Source of the DNA: a candidate division WOR-1 bacterium RIFOXYB2_FULL_46_45
GTDB taxonomy: Bacteria; Margulisbacteria; WOR-1; XYC2-FULL-46-14
Assembly (NCBI GenBank): GCA_001771585.1
Contig: MEUE01000001.1
Coordinates: 682,001 to 746,000, forward strand
Direction of reading: 5' to 3'
DNA: 64,000 bases
Position numbers and translations under genes: made by a program
In this document: one piece after another, positions 16,751 to 26,340 of the stretch
Layout: the number at the start of each line of letters is the position of its first letter
Position numbering within the stretch: position 1 is the first letter of the stretch
The notes under the pieces: model-generated
Databases searched by the model: none
Seen by the model: the letters and a program-made list of their open reading frames with translations, nothing else
What the model was told of the DNA's origin: nothing

Positions 16751-17284
16751 TTATGGATTAACCAAAACAGGAACACTTGTAAAAAGTGTCGGGATTTCAA
16801 AGAAAAAATTTTGCCCCAACCTCTTTTTTCCTCCGGCTTCAATTATTTTTTGTACTCCATAGGGATTGCTGGATATCGAAAAAATCCAAGAGTCCGGGTT
16901 CTTTTCAATAATCTGACCGGTTAAATCCGCTCCATTGAGTTTTCCCGGAATATTAAAATCCATAAAAATCACCGAAAGATCCGCGGGTCGTACAAGTTGA
17001 ACCGCCTGTTCAAAGCCCGGTTCCTCTGATGCCGTAAAAACCGGCAAACTACCATCTCTAGGAAGAATCTCTGAAGGTAGTTTTGTTAAAGAATAAAAAA
17101 CTCCAAGCCCTTCCGGCCTAAAAGTAAACCGAAGTATCTCTATAATCATGTTCAATCTGTCGGGATAGTCGTCAATCACCATCACCCTGGCAATTTCTCT
17201 TTCTATATATTGTCCTCCTATCGCCAAAGGGTTGGTTTTTAATAGGCGGCGATAAACAGGAATTGTGGAGAAAGCGTTTGTCAT
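16751..17284 (-). CDS. Receiver-like (CheY-fold) single-domain protein
   Basis: 177 residues. From residue ~33 the order is that of a response-regulator receiver: VMVIDDYPD (acidic pair), IFMDFNIPGKLNGADL with the likely phospho-acceptor Asp near 109, and WIFSISSN. An insertion after the first strand (about residues 50-95) makes it longer than a standard receiver, and the usual KP near the end reads FEIP, so the conserved Lys appears lost. There is no output domain, and no kinase gene is nearby. It may be a non-canonical or stand-alone receiver. Confidence 0.65.
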   Translation of the reverse strand: MTNAFSTIPVYRRLLKTNPLAIGGQYIEREIARVMVIDDYPDRLNMIIEILRFTFRPEGLGVFYSLTKLPSEILPRDGSLPVFTASEEPGFEQAVQLVRPADLSVIFMDFNIPGKLNGADLTGQIIEKNPDSWIFSISSNPYGVQKIIEAGGKKRLGQNFFFEIPTLFTSVPVLVNP

Positions 17285-17332
17285 ATCTTTTTATCTTAAA
17301 GAAATAAAAAAAATTTCACTCAAAAAAAGAAT

Positions 17333-17391
17333 CGGGAGCTCTTTTCTCCTCAAAGTGTCTTTATTCCCTTCAAGAAAAATTAAGCTCCCGA
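17333..17391 (-). terminator. Putative terminator downstream of the beta-barrel gene
   Basis: Arms CGGGAGCT and AGCTCCCG enclose a 42-base loop and are followed on the minus strand by ATTCTTTTTTT. The long loop lowers confidence. Confidence 0.5.
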
Positions 17392-17395
17392 ATTC

Positions 17396-18121
17396 TTATA
17401 ACGTTATCATCTGGCCGATGCCGATATCGAATCCTTTCGATGACCTGGGGGTTGCAGAATCCCCGGTCCTTAGGATCGAATATCCGATCTGCGCGAAGCT
17501 CTTGCTCCCCAGACCGATATCTCCGGCTACGCCAACGTAAACCTGTCCGCCAATGGATCCGGACTTGCTCCCGGAACGGTTAACCAGATAGTTAATACCG
17601 CCCTGAAGGTACATCCCCATTGGGAACATGATTACCCCGTCAAGATAAATCGGAATGCCTCTAAAAGCGACATCCTTAGTATCATTGCCGGTGAAGTAAC
17701 CAAGTCCCAGCTTATAGCCGACCGCTTCCTTCTGCAGTCCTATGATCCCGCCTAATCCCAAAGGATCCGGCAAGAGCAGGTCCGCCCGAAGGCCGACAAT
17801 CGACTTATCCATCACATAGTTCACTGCCAGGTCGGTGTTTAATCCCCATCCAAACAGCCCGGTTGAAGGGGCCGCTTTCATTGGAGCGGGAGCAACCGCC
17901 TGAGGAACCGTCTCCATCGCTTGCAGTCTCACTTTCTGGTCGGCAATCATCTGGTTAAGCTTTAATACTCTGGTATGATCATTTGCTCTGGTCGCAACAC
18001 CTAGCTTGTTCTCAAGCGTGCTAATGTACGCTCTTACCTGATTAGGGGTCGCGGCATTCCCAACATTAATGATGCAAACCACAAAAGCTACCGCAAACAA
18101 TAAAACTACTAATTTCTTCAT
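17396..18121 (-). CDS. Secreted outer-membrane beta-barrel-like protein with N-terminal coiled coil
   Basis: 241 residues. A signal peptide (MKKLVVLLFAVAFVV... ending near GNA) is followed by a short helical, coiled-coil-like part (residues ~25-70), an Ala/Pro linker and a C-terminal ~150 residues of alternating Gly/aromatic beta strands ending in a strand-like tail. That layout suits a small outer-membrane barrel with a periplasmic stalk. A GGGGGTG Shine-Dalgarno supports the start. No family can be named. Confidence 0.6.
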   Translation of the reverse strand: MKKLVVLLFAVAFVVCIINVGNAATPNQVRAYISTLENKLGVATRANDHTRVLKLNQMIADQKVRLQAMETVPQAVAPAPMKAAPSTGLFGWGLNTDLAVNYVMDKSIVGLRADLLLPDPLGLGGIIGLQKEAVGYKLGLGYFTGNDTKDVAFRGIPIYLDGVIMFPMGMYLQGGINYLVNRSGSKSGSIGGQVYVGVAGDIGLGSKSFAQIGYSILRTGDSATPRSSKGFDIGIGQMITL

Positions 18122-18185
18122 TAAATTTCACCCCCTTGTTTGCCTGGTTGGCTCGGGGTTAGTTTATATAATATACGGGGGATTG

Positions 18186-19982
18186 TCAAGTAGCCCGGGC
18201 ACGTTCATTTTCGGTCAGCAGCTTTTTGCGCAAACGAATGTTTTTGGGCGTTATTTCAACCAATTCGTCATCGGAGATAAATTCGATCGCCGATTCAATT
18301 GTCAAAACAATCGGCGGGGTCAGCTTGACCGCTTCATCGGCTCCGGCGGAGCGGATATTGGTTTTTTTCTTTTCTTTGCAGGCATTGACCGGCATATCTT
18401 TGGCGCGGGAGCATTCGCCCACAATCTGGCCGCAATAAACCGAAACCCCCGGCCCGACAAACAGCCGGCCCCGCTCCTGCAAATTATTTAAGGCATAAGA
18501 AGCGGTCTTCCCGTTTTCACAGGAAATTAAAACCCCGTTTTGTCTTTTTGGGATTTCTCCCTTAAACCGTTCGTAGCGGTAAAACCCGTGATTTAAGATT
18601 CCCTCCCCTTTCGTATCCATGATGAACTCGGAACGGAAACCGAGCAATCCGCGGGTCGGTATATTATAGGTTAAATTGGTAACTTTGTTTTTTACCTGCA
18701 TATCCTGCATCTCACCCCTGCGCTTCCCCAGTTTTTCTATAACGACCCCGGCAAACTCTTCGGGAACCGAAATCATTGCCTGTTCGATCGGCTCCATTGT
18801 TTCGTTGTTGATCGTCTTATAAATTATCTGCGGCTGGGAGACCTGGATCTCGTATCCCTCTCTCCGCATCTCTTCAAGCAAAATAGAAAGATGCAATTCA
18901 CCCCGCCCCGAAACCTTATAACCCTCCCCGTTCTCAAACGGTTCCATTTTAAGCCCGACATTGGTCTCCATTTCCCGCGTCAGACGGTCCCTGATATGGC
19001 GGGTGGTAACATATTTTCCTTCTTTGCCGGCAAAGGGAGAGTTGTTGACCAAAAATTCCATTGAAAGGGTCGGCTCGTCGATCACCAAAAGCGGCATCGG
19101 CTTCGGATTTTCCTTCGAACAAACCGTTTCCCCAATCGTAATCTGCGGGATCCCGGCAACCGAAACAATATCTCCGCACTCCGCCTGTTCGGTCTCAACC
19201 TCTTTCAATCCTTCAAAAGTGGAAAGCTTGGTGATTTTGGCCTGTTCGATTGATCCGTCACGCCTGCAAACAACAATTGATTCCCCCTTCTTCAAGGTCC
19301 CGGAAAAGACCCGTCCGATCCCGATCCGGCCGACATAGTCGTTGTACGCCAGATTGGCAACCTGCATCTGCAAAGGTTCGTCCCTTTTGTCCGGATAGGG
19401 AGGAACATGCTTTATGATCGTCTCAAAAAGAGGAGTAAGATCGGAGCTTTCGTCTTCAAGATTATATTTGGCGATCCCCTGGCGGGAGATGGTGTAAACG
19501 ATCGGAAAATCAAGCTGGGCGTCGTTCGCCTCCAGTTTTACAAAGAGATCAAAAACCATGTCGACAACTTTATGGGCACGGTGGCCGGTCTTATCGATTT
19601 TATTGATTACCACAATCGGCTTGAGCCCCAGCTTGAGCGACTTTGAAAGGACAAACTTGGTCTGCGGCATCGGCCCCTCTTTGGCGTCGACCAAAAGGAG
19701 GACCGAATCAACCATTTTCAACACCCGCTCCACTTCGGAGCCGAAGTCGGCGTGGCCGGGGGTATCGACAATGTTTATTTTGCGGTCCTTATAATGTATG
19801 GAACAGTTCTTGGAGAAGATGGTAATCCCGCGCTCTTTTTCCAAATCATTGGAATCCATCACCAGATCTTGAAGCTCTTCTCTCTCCCCAAAGGCCCCAC
19901 CCTGCCGCAAAAGGTAGTCGGTTAAAGTCGTCTTTCCATGGTCAACGTGCGCTATTATAGCGATATTCAGTATTTTGGGCAT
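18186..19982 (-). CDS. typA: Ribosome-associated translational GTPase TypA/BipA
   Basis: 598 residues of full length. The G1 motif [10 protein letters not shown], switch region ERGITI, G3 [17 protein letters not shown] and G4 NKIDK are intact. Domains II, III and V follow, and the C-terminal segment with [12 protein letters not shown] is family-specific. BipA binds the ribosome and helps 50S assembly and translation under stress or cold. A TATACT box lies six bases before the ATG at 19982, so a leaderless message is likely. It is monocistronic as far as can be seen. Confidence 0.96.
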   Translation of the reverse strand: MPKILNIAIIAHVDHGKTTLTDYLLRQGGAFGEREELQDLVMDSNDLEKERGITIFSKNCSIHYKDRKINIVDTPGHADFGSEVERVLKMVDSVLLLVDAKEGPMPQTKFVLSKSLKLGLKPIVVINKIDKTGHRAHKVVDMVFDLFVKLEANDAQLDFPIVYTISRQGIAKYNLEDESSDLTPLFETIIKHVPPYPDKRDEPLQMQVANLAYNDYVGRIGIGRVFSGTLKKGESIVVCRRDGSIEQAKITKLSTFEGLKEVETEQAECGDIVSVAGIPQITIGETVCSKENPKPMPLLVIDEPTLSMEFLVNNSPFAGKEGKYVTTRHIRDRLTREMETNVGLKMEPFENGEGYKVSGRGELHLSILLEEMRREGYEIQVSQPQIIYKTINNETMEPIEQAMISVPEEFAGVVIEKLGKRRGEMQDMQVKNKVTNLTYNIPTRGLLGFRSEFIMDTKGEGILNHGFYRYERFKGEIPKRQNGVLISCENGKTASYALNNLQERGRLFVGPGVSVYCGQIVGECSRAKDMPVNACKEKKKTNIRSAGADEAVKLTPPIVLTIESAIEFISDDELVEITPKNIRLRKKLLTENERARAT

Positions 19983-19988
19983 ACTTTA

Positions 19989-19994
19989 AGTATA
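19989..19994 (-). promoter_or_regulatory. TATACT -10 box 6 nt before the typA ATG
   Basis: Minus-strand TATACT, then TAAAGT, then ATG; no Shine-Dalgarno site. Confidence 0.55.
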
Positions 19995-20012
19995 TCACGA
20001 CAGGCGTTTAAA

Positions 20013-22040
20013 CTACCACAATTTATCCAGAGTGTATTGATCGGCATTAAAACTGCTCTGCCGGTCAAAAGCGTCGGTCAACCAGCTGAGCGCCTGAACG
20101 CTGGTCGTTTGCTTCAAGTCGGGGATAACTCCTTTAATTTCCACTTTTATCGTGTTGGTCAGCAGGTCAAAGCCCAGTGTCTGCAGTGGAAAAAAGATAT
20201 ATAGGGCGGTTTTCAGGTCGTGCTGTTGAATAAATTTTACCCCCATCGTAAAATTGGTTTTGCCGGAAAAATCGATCGTTCCGGAGCCCTTAAGCTCAAG
20301 TCCCGGCGCGCTGGCCGCGGCATTCCCAAAAGATATTACCTCGTTTGCGGCTTCAAAATTGCTTTTAACCTCTTTAAATTCCGGCATTTGAAATCCTTTA
20401 ACCACGCTCTCCAATCCCTGCTGCGCGACCGAAAAAATCGAGGCCTTTTTAAGGTCGGCATCGGCCAATTTAAAAAAACCGCCCCCTTTAACCGTTTTAT
20501 TCTCTCTCCAATCCCCAACCGCCGCCGCCCGGGCGGTCAACAGCCCTTTTAATCCGGCCAGCCGGGCGTTCACTCCGGCAAATTTTGCCAAATCCACTTC
20601 TTCAACTTGCAACTCAATGCCCCAGCGTTTTTCGTCAAGGACCACCGCCCCAGAAAGGGTCCCGCCATAAAGGCTCGTCAACGGAATTCCGGAAGAAAAC
20701 TCTCCCTCATCTACTTTCATGCCCAGAAGAAAGGAGATCGGCTCCAGCCCCCACAAAGAAAAATCGCCAAATTTTAAGCCGAGCTTCCCATGGAGAGTTT
20801 CCGGCCTATCAAGCTCTCCCCGCAAATCCCCCGAAAAGCCGATCCTCCCGGCCGCTTCGAATTCTTTTAACGGAAGCAGGCCCAAATCAATCCGGCCGGA
20901 AGCTTTGCCGGTGAAACTCAGCTTTTCTATGTCTTGAATATCGGCGGAGGCATTAAGATAAGAAGCCTCGGTGCTGCAAAGCCAATTCATTTGGGCTGAG
21001 TTGTCGGATAAGAATTTCAGATGAAAGTCATTGTCAGAAGCGCCGATTTTACCGGCAAGGTCCAGACGGCGCAACGGCAAAAAGACAACTTGTCCCGAAA
21101 GGTCAACTACCCCTCCGGGGCTTATTCCCCGTATTTTTTTTATCTTTGCCCCCTTCTCGGTGATAACCGCTTCCCCTTTTCCTTTTTCCAGCATATTTTT
21201 TTCTTCAAGCTGTAAAGCAAGGTTTTCCAGTTTTACCGCGGCATTTACTCCCAGGTGCCGGTCCCTATTGCCGTAAGAGAATTCCGCCTGAGCCTCGACT
21301 TGCGCTTTTGTGAGATGCAATGGGGAAATTAATTCGTCAATATAATAATCGCGGTAATCGGCCAGGTTGGCAAGCTTCAACTGCGCTTTGCCCTCAATCT
21401 TTCCGCTCTTGGCAGAATAATGGAATTTAAACCGGATCGCGTCCTGCCGCTTGGCATCCGCCCCCGCGGCTTCCACAAAGTAATCTTCCCGATCCGGACT
21501 TTTTATCTCTATTTCGACATCCGTAAAATGTTTGGTGAGCCGGTTTCCGGGATTCAATTGATCGTCAAAATTAACCTGACTGCGACTGATGTTAATTTGA
21601 TCGATATCAAAAAACAGGGGCTGGTCGGTCTTTCCTTTTTTAAAAAGGCCTTTCAGTACCGGCGAATAATTCCAAGCCCCTTTCCTGGAACGGGTTACGA
21701 CAAGGTCCGCTTCTATTATGTCAATTTGGGGCAAGCGGATCTTGCGGGATAAAAGAGCGAGATAATCAAGGTCGATGTCTATTTCTTTGGCGGTCAAAAT
21801 GGGGCTAAACTCAACCCCTTCAAGCAGAAAACCTCTGAGCGGCCGGTAGGAGATGGTTCGGATCTTTAGGCTGACCTTATTATCACGGTTAAAGATCGCG
21901 ATCTTTTTTTGGATTTCGGGGATAACAACCTTGGGAACAAAATAGTAGTTTAAGCCGCACCAAAGCAACGCAACTGCCACCAAGATTATTAATAATGCGA
22001 CGCAAAGTATAATAAGGGTTTTATTTATTGCGTTTTTCAC
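20013..22040 (-). CDS. AsmA-family-like envelope protein (DUF748/AsmA type)
   Basis: 675 residues from a GTG start that overlaps the upstream 33-residue ORF. One N-terminal membrane helix (LIILCVALLIILVAVALLW) is followed by a long beta-rich periplasmic region with repeated hydrophobic alternation, typical of AsmA/TamB-like proteins, and a C-terminal AsmA-like part with KGSGTIDFSGKTNFTMGV. Members of this superfamily are thought to bridge the periplasm and carry phospholipid towards the outer membrane. The assignment rests on architecture more than on motifs. Confidence 0.7.
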   Translation of the reverse strand: MKNAINKTLIILCVALLIILVAVALLWCGLNYYFVPKVVIPEIQKKIAIFNRDNKVSLKIRTISYRPLRGFLLEGVEFSPILTAKEIDIDLDYLALLSRKIRLPQIDIIEADLVVTRSRKGAWNYSPVLKGLFKKGKTDQPLFFDIDQINISRSQVNFDDQLNPGNRLTKHFTDVEIEIKSPDREDYFVEAAGADAKRQDAIRFKFHYSAKSGKIEGKAQLKLANLADYRDYYIDELISPLHLTKAQVEAQAEFSYGNRDRHLGVNAAVKLENLALQLEEKNMLEKGKGEAVITEKGAKIKKIRGISPGGVVDLSGQVVFLPLRRLDLAGKIGASDNDFHLKFLSDNSAQMNWLCSTEASYLNASADIQDIEKLSFTGKASGRIDLGLLPLKEFEAAGRIGFSGDLRGELDRPETLHGKLGLKFGDFSLWGLEPISFLLGMKVDEGEFSSGIPLTSLYGGTLSGAVVLDEKRWGIELQVEEVDLAKFAGVNARLAGLKGLLTARAAAVGDWRENKTVKGGGFFKLADADLKKASIFSVAQQGLESVVKGFQMPEFKEVKSNFEAANEVISFGNAAASAPGLELKGSGTIDFSGKTNFTMGVKFIQQHDLKTALYIFFPLQTLGFDLLTNTIKVEIKGVIPDLKQTTSVQALSWLTDAFDRQSSFNADQYTLDKLW

Positions 22041-22122
22041 GTTTCAGCGCGCGTTTTTCTTTGAGCGTCAATTTGGCGACCTTCTTTACGTTCCGGTCGC
22101 TCCCCTGTTCTTTGTTAGCCAT
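22021..22122 (-). CDS. Small basic protein, 33 residues, translationally coupled to the AsmA-like gene
   Basis: Encodes MANKEQGSDRNVKKVAKLTL and a further 13 Lys/Arg-rich residues ending RNK. The ATG at 22122 has a good GGGAGGTGG Shine-Dalgarno and a canonical promoter upstream (22143-22171), and the stop lies 20 bases inside the AsmA-like gene, implying coupling. The charge pattern (KLTLKEKRALKREKR) suggests a helix that binds nucleic acid or an acidic partner. I recall similar small basic proteins annotated as hypothetical in other bacteria but cannot name a function. Confidence 0.7.
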   Translation of the reverse strand: MANKEQGSDRNVKKVAKLTLKEKRALKREKRNK

Positions 22123-22142
22123 TGTACCACCTCCCGTTTGAT

Positions 22143-22171
22143 AGTATAAGCGGAGCGAACTTTTTTTGCAA
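22143..22171 (-). promoter_or_regulatory. Sigma-70-type promoter for the small ORF/AsmA operon
   Basis: -35 TTGCAA (22166-22171), 17-bp spacer, -10 TATACT (22143-22148), followed by about 20 bases to the ATG with a Shine-Dalgarno site. Confidence 0.7.
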
Positions 22172-23362
22172 CTAGCTTATTGCGGCAAAAGCCGCCGATT
22201 CTCCCGCAAGATACCCGGTAGAAAACGCTTCCTGCAGATTATAGCCGCCGGTTAAGCCGGCAAGGTCAAGGATCTCCCCGCAAAAATAGAGCCCTTTCAC
22301 TAATTTTGACTCCATTGTCCGCGGATTGATCTCTTTAAGTGAGACCCCGCCCCTGGTTATCGTCGCCTCCTCAATCGGCCTTGAGCCGATTATTGCTATT
22401 TTAAAAGCGGCCAAGTGTCCGGCAATTGTTTCACGCTCCTGCCGGCTCAGTGTGCCGCATTTTTTGTTTAAGATCGAGGAATGAATTTTCTCAAAGACCA
22501 AAGAAAGGGAGGCGGGCAAAATCTTTTTGAAATACTGCGAGACCGTTTTCGATCCGAAAAAGGAAAAATCCTCCGGATGCAAATTTAACGCCAGCTCGAC
22601 TTTGCTTTTGTTTGAAAGGGCGTCAATAATTTTTCCGCTAAGATTTAAGATGATCGGTCCCGACACCCCAAAGTGGGTGAAGAGGAGATCCCCTTTTTCT
22701 TCTTCCTTTTTTTTACCGTCGATGATCACCGAAATAACAATATCTTTAAGGGTTAATCCCTGCAAATCTTTTATAAAGGGACTATTTGATACTAGCGCGC
22801 TAAGTCCGGGACTAAGCGGAACGATGGTATGTCCGGCCTGTTTTGCCATTTTATATCCGTCGCCGGTAGAACCGGTAGCGGGATAGGATTTCCCTCCGGT
22901 CGCGACAATTATTTTTGCCGCCCCCATATCTTTTATCGATTCGACCGGATTATTATGGAGTATAGTTACTTTGTTTGCTTTGAGATAGGCCCGTAAAACC
23001 GCCAGGACCGCTTCTGCCCGGCCGCTCGCGGGTAAAACTCTTCCATCCGGCTCTGTCCGCATTTTTAATCCGCGTGATTCAAAAAAACCTATCAGGTCTT
23101 TGTTTGAAAAGACCGTTAAGGCTCTATATAGAAATTTGCCCTCTTTTCCAAAGGCGGCAACCATCTCGTCAATATTCGCATTGTTGGTTATGTTGCAATG
23201 CCCTCCTCCGGTTAAGAGTAGTTTACTGCCGAGACGGTAAGTTTTTTCAAGGAGAAGTACTTTTGCCCCGCGTTCCGCCCCCCTCCCTGCCGCCATCATC
23301 CCCGCCGGCCCCCCGCCTATGACGATGATATCGAAGCGGTTTTTGGTTTTATGGGTTGGCAT
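22172..23362 (-). CDS. HI0933-family NAD(P)/FAD-dependent oxidoreductase
   Basis: 396 residues. The dinucleotide motif IVIGGGPAGMMAAGRGAERG is at the start, followed by the family signature SKLLLTGGGHCNITN, then VATGGKSYPATGSTGDGY and the C-terminal FAD contact GLYFCGEILDLAGLTGGYN. Length matches the family (about 400). These flavoproteins (YhiN/HI0933) are widespread and poorly characterised. The gene ends one base from the -35 of the next operon. Confidence 0.88.
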   Translation of the reverse strand: MPTHKTKNRFDIIVIGGGPAGMMAAGRGAERGAKVLLLEKTYRLGSKLLLTGGGHCNITNNANIDEMVAAFGKEGKFLYRALTVFSNKDLIGFFESRGLKMRTEPDGRVLPASGRAEAVLAVLRAYLKANKVTILHNNPVESIKDMGAAKIIVATGGKSYPATGSTGDGYKMAKQAGHTIVPLSPGLSALVSNSPFIKDLQGLTLKDIVISVIIDGKKKEEEKGDLLFTHFGVSGPIILNLSGKIIDALSNKSKVELALNLHPEDFSFFGSKTVSQYFKKILPASLSLVFEKIHSSILNKKCGTLSRQERETIAGHLAAFKIAIIGSRPIEEATITRGGVSLKEINPRTMESKLVKGLYFCGEILDLAGLTGGYNLQEAFSTGYLAGESAAFAAIS

Positions 23363-23438
23363 GATTAATTAAAGCAATCTTCATTCCAGAGTTATTATTT
23401 TATGTTATTATATGCCGGTTAGCAAGGAGGGAATTATT

Positions 23439-23687
23439 ATGAAACTGGATCCGTTAAAGTTCGGGTTATCGGCCGGGATCATTTGGGGAATCGGCGTGTT
23501 TATGATGGCGCTAATCGCCAAAGAGACCTCGTACGGCATCGGATTTGTGAGCGCCCTGGGCAAAATTTATATCGGCGAAGGGCCCACTTTCTTGGGAGCA
23601 ATTTTGGGGATGATTTACGGCTTTTTTGACGCCGGGATCGGTTTCTTCGTTTTCGCCTGGCTTTACAATAAATTGGCCGGAAAATAA
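23439..23687 (+). CDS. Small holin-like membrane protein
   Basis: 82 residues from the ATG at 23439, set by an AAGGAGG site. Two or three hydrophobic stretches (SAGIIWGIGVFMMALIA, FLGAILGMIYGFFDAGIG and FFVFAWLYNKLA) make up most of the protein. Proteins of this sort are often annotated as bacteriophage holin, but no phage genes are near, and a role in lysis is not supported. A near-copy of its leader (23397-23433) appears before the P-type ATPase at 28766-28806. Confidence 0.65.
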   Translation: MKLDPLKFGLSAGIIWGIGVFMMALIAKETSYGIGFVSALGKIYIGEGPTFLGAILGMIYGFFDAGIGFFVFAWLYNKLAGK

Positions 23688-23706
23688 CCCGGAGTATTTC
23701 CCCGTA

Positions 23707-24957
23707 TCATTTGCTGGCTTCCATCATGGCGCTGGTAATATTGTAAACATTCTCGAACGTCTGCGCCGAGTTGTAGGCATGTCCCCATTTTGAGGCGTCA
23801 ATGGCTTCCGCGCTGGCGATTGCGGCGACAACCGCCGTATCGTTTGCGGCAACTTCTCCGGAATAAAAACCTTTTAATATCGTCAGGACATCTTTTACGT
23901 CCTGCAACGAGATTTCCTCCGTGTAAACGTCCGCGCTGGCGTTGAGCATCGCGTTTAACCAGCCAAGCTGCCAGATGTAGCGCTTACCGTACGCCACGGA
24001 ACTACTGCCGACTTCATATGTCGCGCTAACCTCCAAAAGAGGCAGATCGGAAGAGCTGGTGCCAAAAGCGTCCGTTATGACCTTGCTTGGCGGCCATGTA
24101 TCTGGATTGGTAAAAGGGTTTTGTCCGCGGTTGTAAAAATAAGACATCACCTGTCCAAAGCAATTAAACGCACCAAGAGTTCCCGGCGCTTCACTTGTTA
24201 CAACCGATGTTTTAAAGGGATATTGGGTTGATCCGTTCTTTCTGGTATAGGCGACCGCCCATTTTGCCAGGTTAAAATCCGAGTACGGCCTATTGTTGTA
24301 AGCGACCCGATTCTTGGAGTACGACTTGGCCTCATAATACCCTTTTTCAACGGACGACCAGACAAAGCCTTTTTCATTTATTTTGTTCAAAGTAGGATAG
24401 TTGGTGGGATAGACAAAAGTAGCTCCCCCATCCAAATTATTCAAGAAGGCATAGTATTCTCCCATCCCCTCGGCAACAGTCGAAGGCTTGTCATCTATCT
24501 GGTAATAGCCCGATTTTAAAACCTCCGTAATTGGAGCAAATCTTGTTTCCTGGAAAGCGGTCGCCAGCCATTGGTTGACGTTCGCCCCGGTCATGATGTC
24601 GTTTGTTTCGGCACTGGTCGCCCCTGCCGCCGTCAGTTCGTTTTCCAAGTCGGTCAATTTCAGAAAAACGCAGTAGCCGATCGCCATTGCCAGTGCCGAG
24701 TTTTTTATCCCCTTTGATTCGTCCGAAGAAAGGGCCAGCACCGTTAAGGGGACCAGTTCCACTCCGTCCTGCGAGATCGCGACGCTGATCGGCTTTGTGC
24801 TTAAGGTGAAAGTATTGTAACTGGAAAGTACCGGCAGATATTCCTCATTATTGGTGGTGGCAGTTCGGCCGCATCCGCCCACAAAATAGTAGACCAGCAA
24901 AAAAACGACCAGAAGCAACAGGACAAGCGCGAATAAGACCGAAAAACTCTTTTTCAT
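23707..24957 (-). CDS. Unknown N-terminally anchored extracytoplasmic protein
   Basis: 416 residues. A basic start and one membrane helix (VLFALVLLLLVVFLLVYYFV) are followed directly by GGCGRT, so it may be a membrane anchor or an atypical lipoprotein. The mature part is rich in Tyr, Asn and Ser. The segment NQWLATAFQETRFAPI (about residues 128-143) faintly recalls lytic transglycosylase helices around a catalytic Glu, but the rest does not match that I can see. No function assigned. Convergent with the holin-like gene (19 bases between). Confidence 0.6.
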   Translation of the reverse strand: MKKSFSVLFALVLLLLVVFLLVYYFVGGCGRTATTNNEEYLPVLSSYNTFTLSTKPISVAISQDGVELVPLTVLALSSDESKGIKNSALAMAIGYCVFLKLTDLENELTAAGATSAETNDIMTGANVNQWLATAFQETRFAPITEVLKSGYYQIDDKPSTVAEGMGEYYAFLNNLDGGATFVYPTNYPTLNKINEKGFVWSSVEKGYYEAKSYSKNRVAYNNRPYSDFNLAKWAVAYTRKNGSTQYPFKTSVVTSEAPGTLGAFNCFGQVMSYFYNRGQNPFTNPDTWPPSKVITDAFGTSSSDLPLLEVSATYEVGSSSVAYGKRYIWQLGWLNAMLNASADVYTEEISLQDVKDVLTILKGFYSGEVAANDTAVVAAIASAEAIDASKWGHAYNSAQTFENVYNITSAMMEASK

Positions 24958-25086
24958 TACAACCCTCTTTTTATGCCCGTAGTATATGCTAATTATGTGC
25001 TCAAAGCAAGAGATTCATGCGACAGATAAGCCTTGCCCCTTAAAGCATTTTAATATAAAATTAAGCGTTAAAAAAAGGGGGACTCG

Positions 25087-26121
25087 ATGAAAAAATTAGT
25101 TGTTATTTGCGTCCTGTTTTGCCTCATCGCTCCGCAAGCCTTCACCTGCACCGATTTTCAGATCAAAGCAAAAGATGACAGCGTTGTCATCGGCCGTTCG
25201 ATGGAATTTCCGGCCGACCTGAAATCGAACGTGGTCGTCGTCCCGCGCGGGATTCAGAATTCAAAATACGCCTTTATAGCGATTGACGCGCTGGAGATAA
25301 AAAACTGCTATGTGGACGGTTTTAATGAAAAAGGGCTCTCCTTTGACGGACTGATGTTTACGGGAGCGGAGTATCAGGCTCCTATTCCCGGAAAGGTTGT
25401 ATATCTAAACAATCTTACTTCCTGGGTACTCGGCAATTTCGCCACAGTGGATGAAGTAAAAAAAGCTCTGCCGCAGATTACAATTTCTGAATCCCCGATT
25501 AAAAAAGTTAAAGACTTAGGAATGCACTTTGCCGTCCATGATGCGCTGGGTAAAAACCTGGTGATCGAATGCATAAACGGGGAAATAAAAGTTTACGACA
25601 ATCCCATTGGAGTTATGACCAACCGGCCGGAATTCGACTGGCACATCAACAATCTTCGCAATTATATCAATCTTGACTCGCGCGACAAAAAACCAAAGAC
25701 CATCAACGGCCAAAAGATCGAGCCGACCGGCGTCGGCAGCGGGATGCTGGGCCTTCCCGGTGACTGGACGCCGCCGTCAAGGTTTGTGCGGACCGCTCTT
25801 TGTCTAAACGCCGCGCTACAACCGAAAAATTCGGCGGAAGCGGTGAACCTGGCGGAGCACATCTTGAATATAGTTGATATCCCCAAGGGAGTTGTAAAAG
25901 AGCCGACCGCATTCCCCTTTGTCGACCTGTACGGGAACGCCCAATGGGTGATAATAAAAGATTTGACCAACAAAGTCTTATATTATAAAACTTATGACAA
26001 TACCGCCTGGAAAACAATTGATCTGAAAAAATTCAACCTCGATCCCGGAAATCCGATAAAATCAGTATCGATTGGGGAAAAGGACCCGGCCTGTCTTGAC
26101 ATGAGCGGGAAATTAAAATAA
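25087..26121 (+). CDS. Secreted Ntn hydrolase, choloylglycine hydrolase/penicillin V acylase family
   Basis: 344 residues. The signal peptide ends so that Cys21 (APQAFT-CTDFQIKA) becomes the N-terminal residue, as needed for an N-terminal nucleophile; family motifs GRSMEFPAD, DGFNEKGLSF and PIGVMTNRPEFDWHINNL follow. The family hydrolyses linear amide bonds (bile salts, penicillin V, acyl-homoserine lactones). An AGGGGGA Shine-Dalgarno fits the start. The gene stands alone. The natural substrate is unknown. Confidence 0.88.
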   Translation: MKKLVVICVLFCLIAPQAFTCTDFQIKAKDDSVVIGRSMEFPADLKSNVVVVPRGIQNSKYAFIAIDALEIKNCYVDGFNEKGLSFDGLMFTGAEYQAPIPGKVVYLNNLTSWVLGNFATVDEVKKALPQITISESPIKKVKDLGMHFAVHDALGKNLVIECINGEIKVYDNPIGVMTNRPEFDWHINNLRNYINLDSRDKKPKTINGQKIEPTGVGSGMLGLPGDWTPPSRFVRTALCLNAALQPKNSAEAVNLAEHILNIVDIPKGVVKEPTAFPFVDLYGNAQWVIIKDLTNKVLYYKTYDNTAWKTIDLKKFNLDPGNPIKSVSIGEKDPACLDMSGKLK

Positions 26122-26161
26122 CTGAGGATTTTAATGCTCCCTGCCTTTGCCGGTCATTGTA

Positions 26162-26247
26162 TTTTCTACACATACAGCGTCTGCGCGGAATAAGCAAACT
26201 CTATGCCCCTCTTTTCAAATTCTTCCTTAATCGCGAAATTAATTTCC
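26162..26247 (-). pseudogene. Decayed 3' fragment of an mscS-like gene
   Basis: About 86 bases match the 3' end of the intact MscS-type gene at 27691-27776 with roughly seven differences. Read on the minus strand it still encodes EINFAIKEEFEKRGIEFAYS, but a TAG replaces the Gln codon near the end. Just beyond it a short string (26256-26270) matches 27878 onward, suggesting an internal deletion. Confidence 0.85.
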
Positions 26248-26282
26248 TATCAAATATCAAAAGCCGTATCCAAAGATTATTC

Positions 26283-26340
26283 TTCTTTGGGTTGGACTCT
26301 TTGCCATAGTGGAAGTCGAAAAAAAGATTAGGAAGCTGTC
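26283..26340 (+). pseudogene. Decayed 3' fragment of the P-type ATPase gene
   Basis: About 55 bases match the end of the intact ATPase gene (31486-31542) and encode a FAIVEVEKKIRKL-like tail. The normal stop region is deleted and it runs into a slipin 3' remnant. Confidence 0.85.

Noticed and set aside
18123-18185. Riboswitch upstream of the beta-barrel gene or downstream of thiG/thiH (TPP)
   Set aside because: No TPP-box CUGAGA-like element or other conserved aptamer core was seen before thiG, whose leader is absent if the start is leaderless.
23439-23687. Prophage remnant based on the holin-like protein
   Set aside because: No other phage gene, integrase or attachment site is seen nearby; such small membrane proteins occur outside phages.
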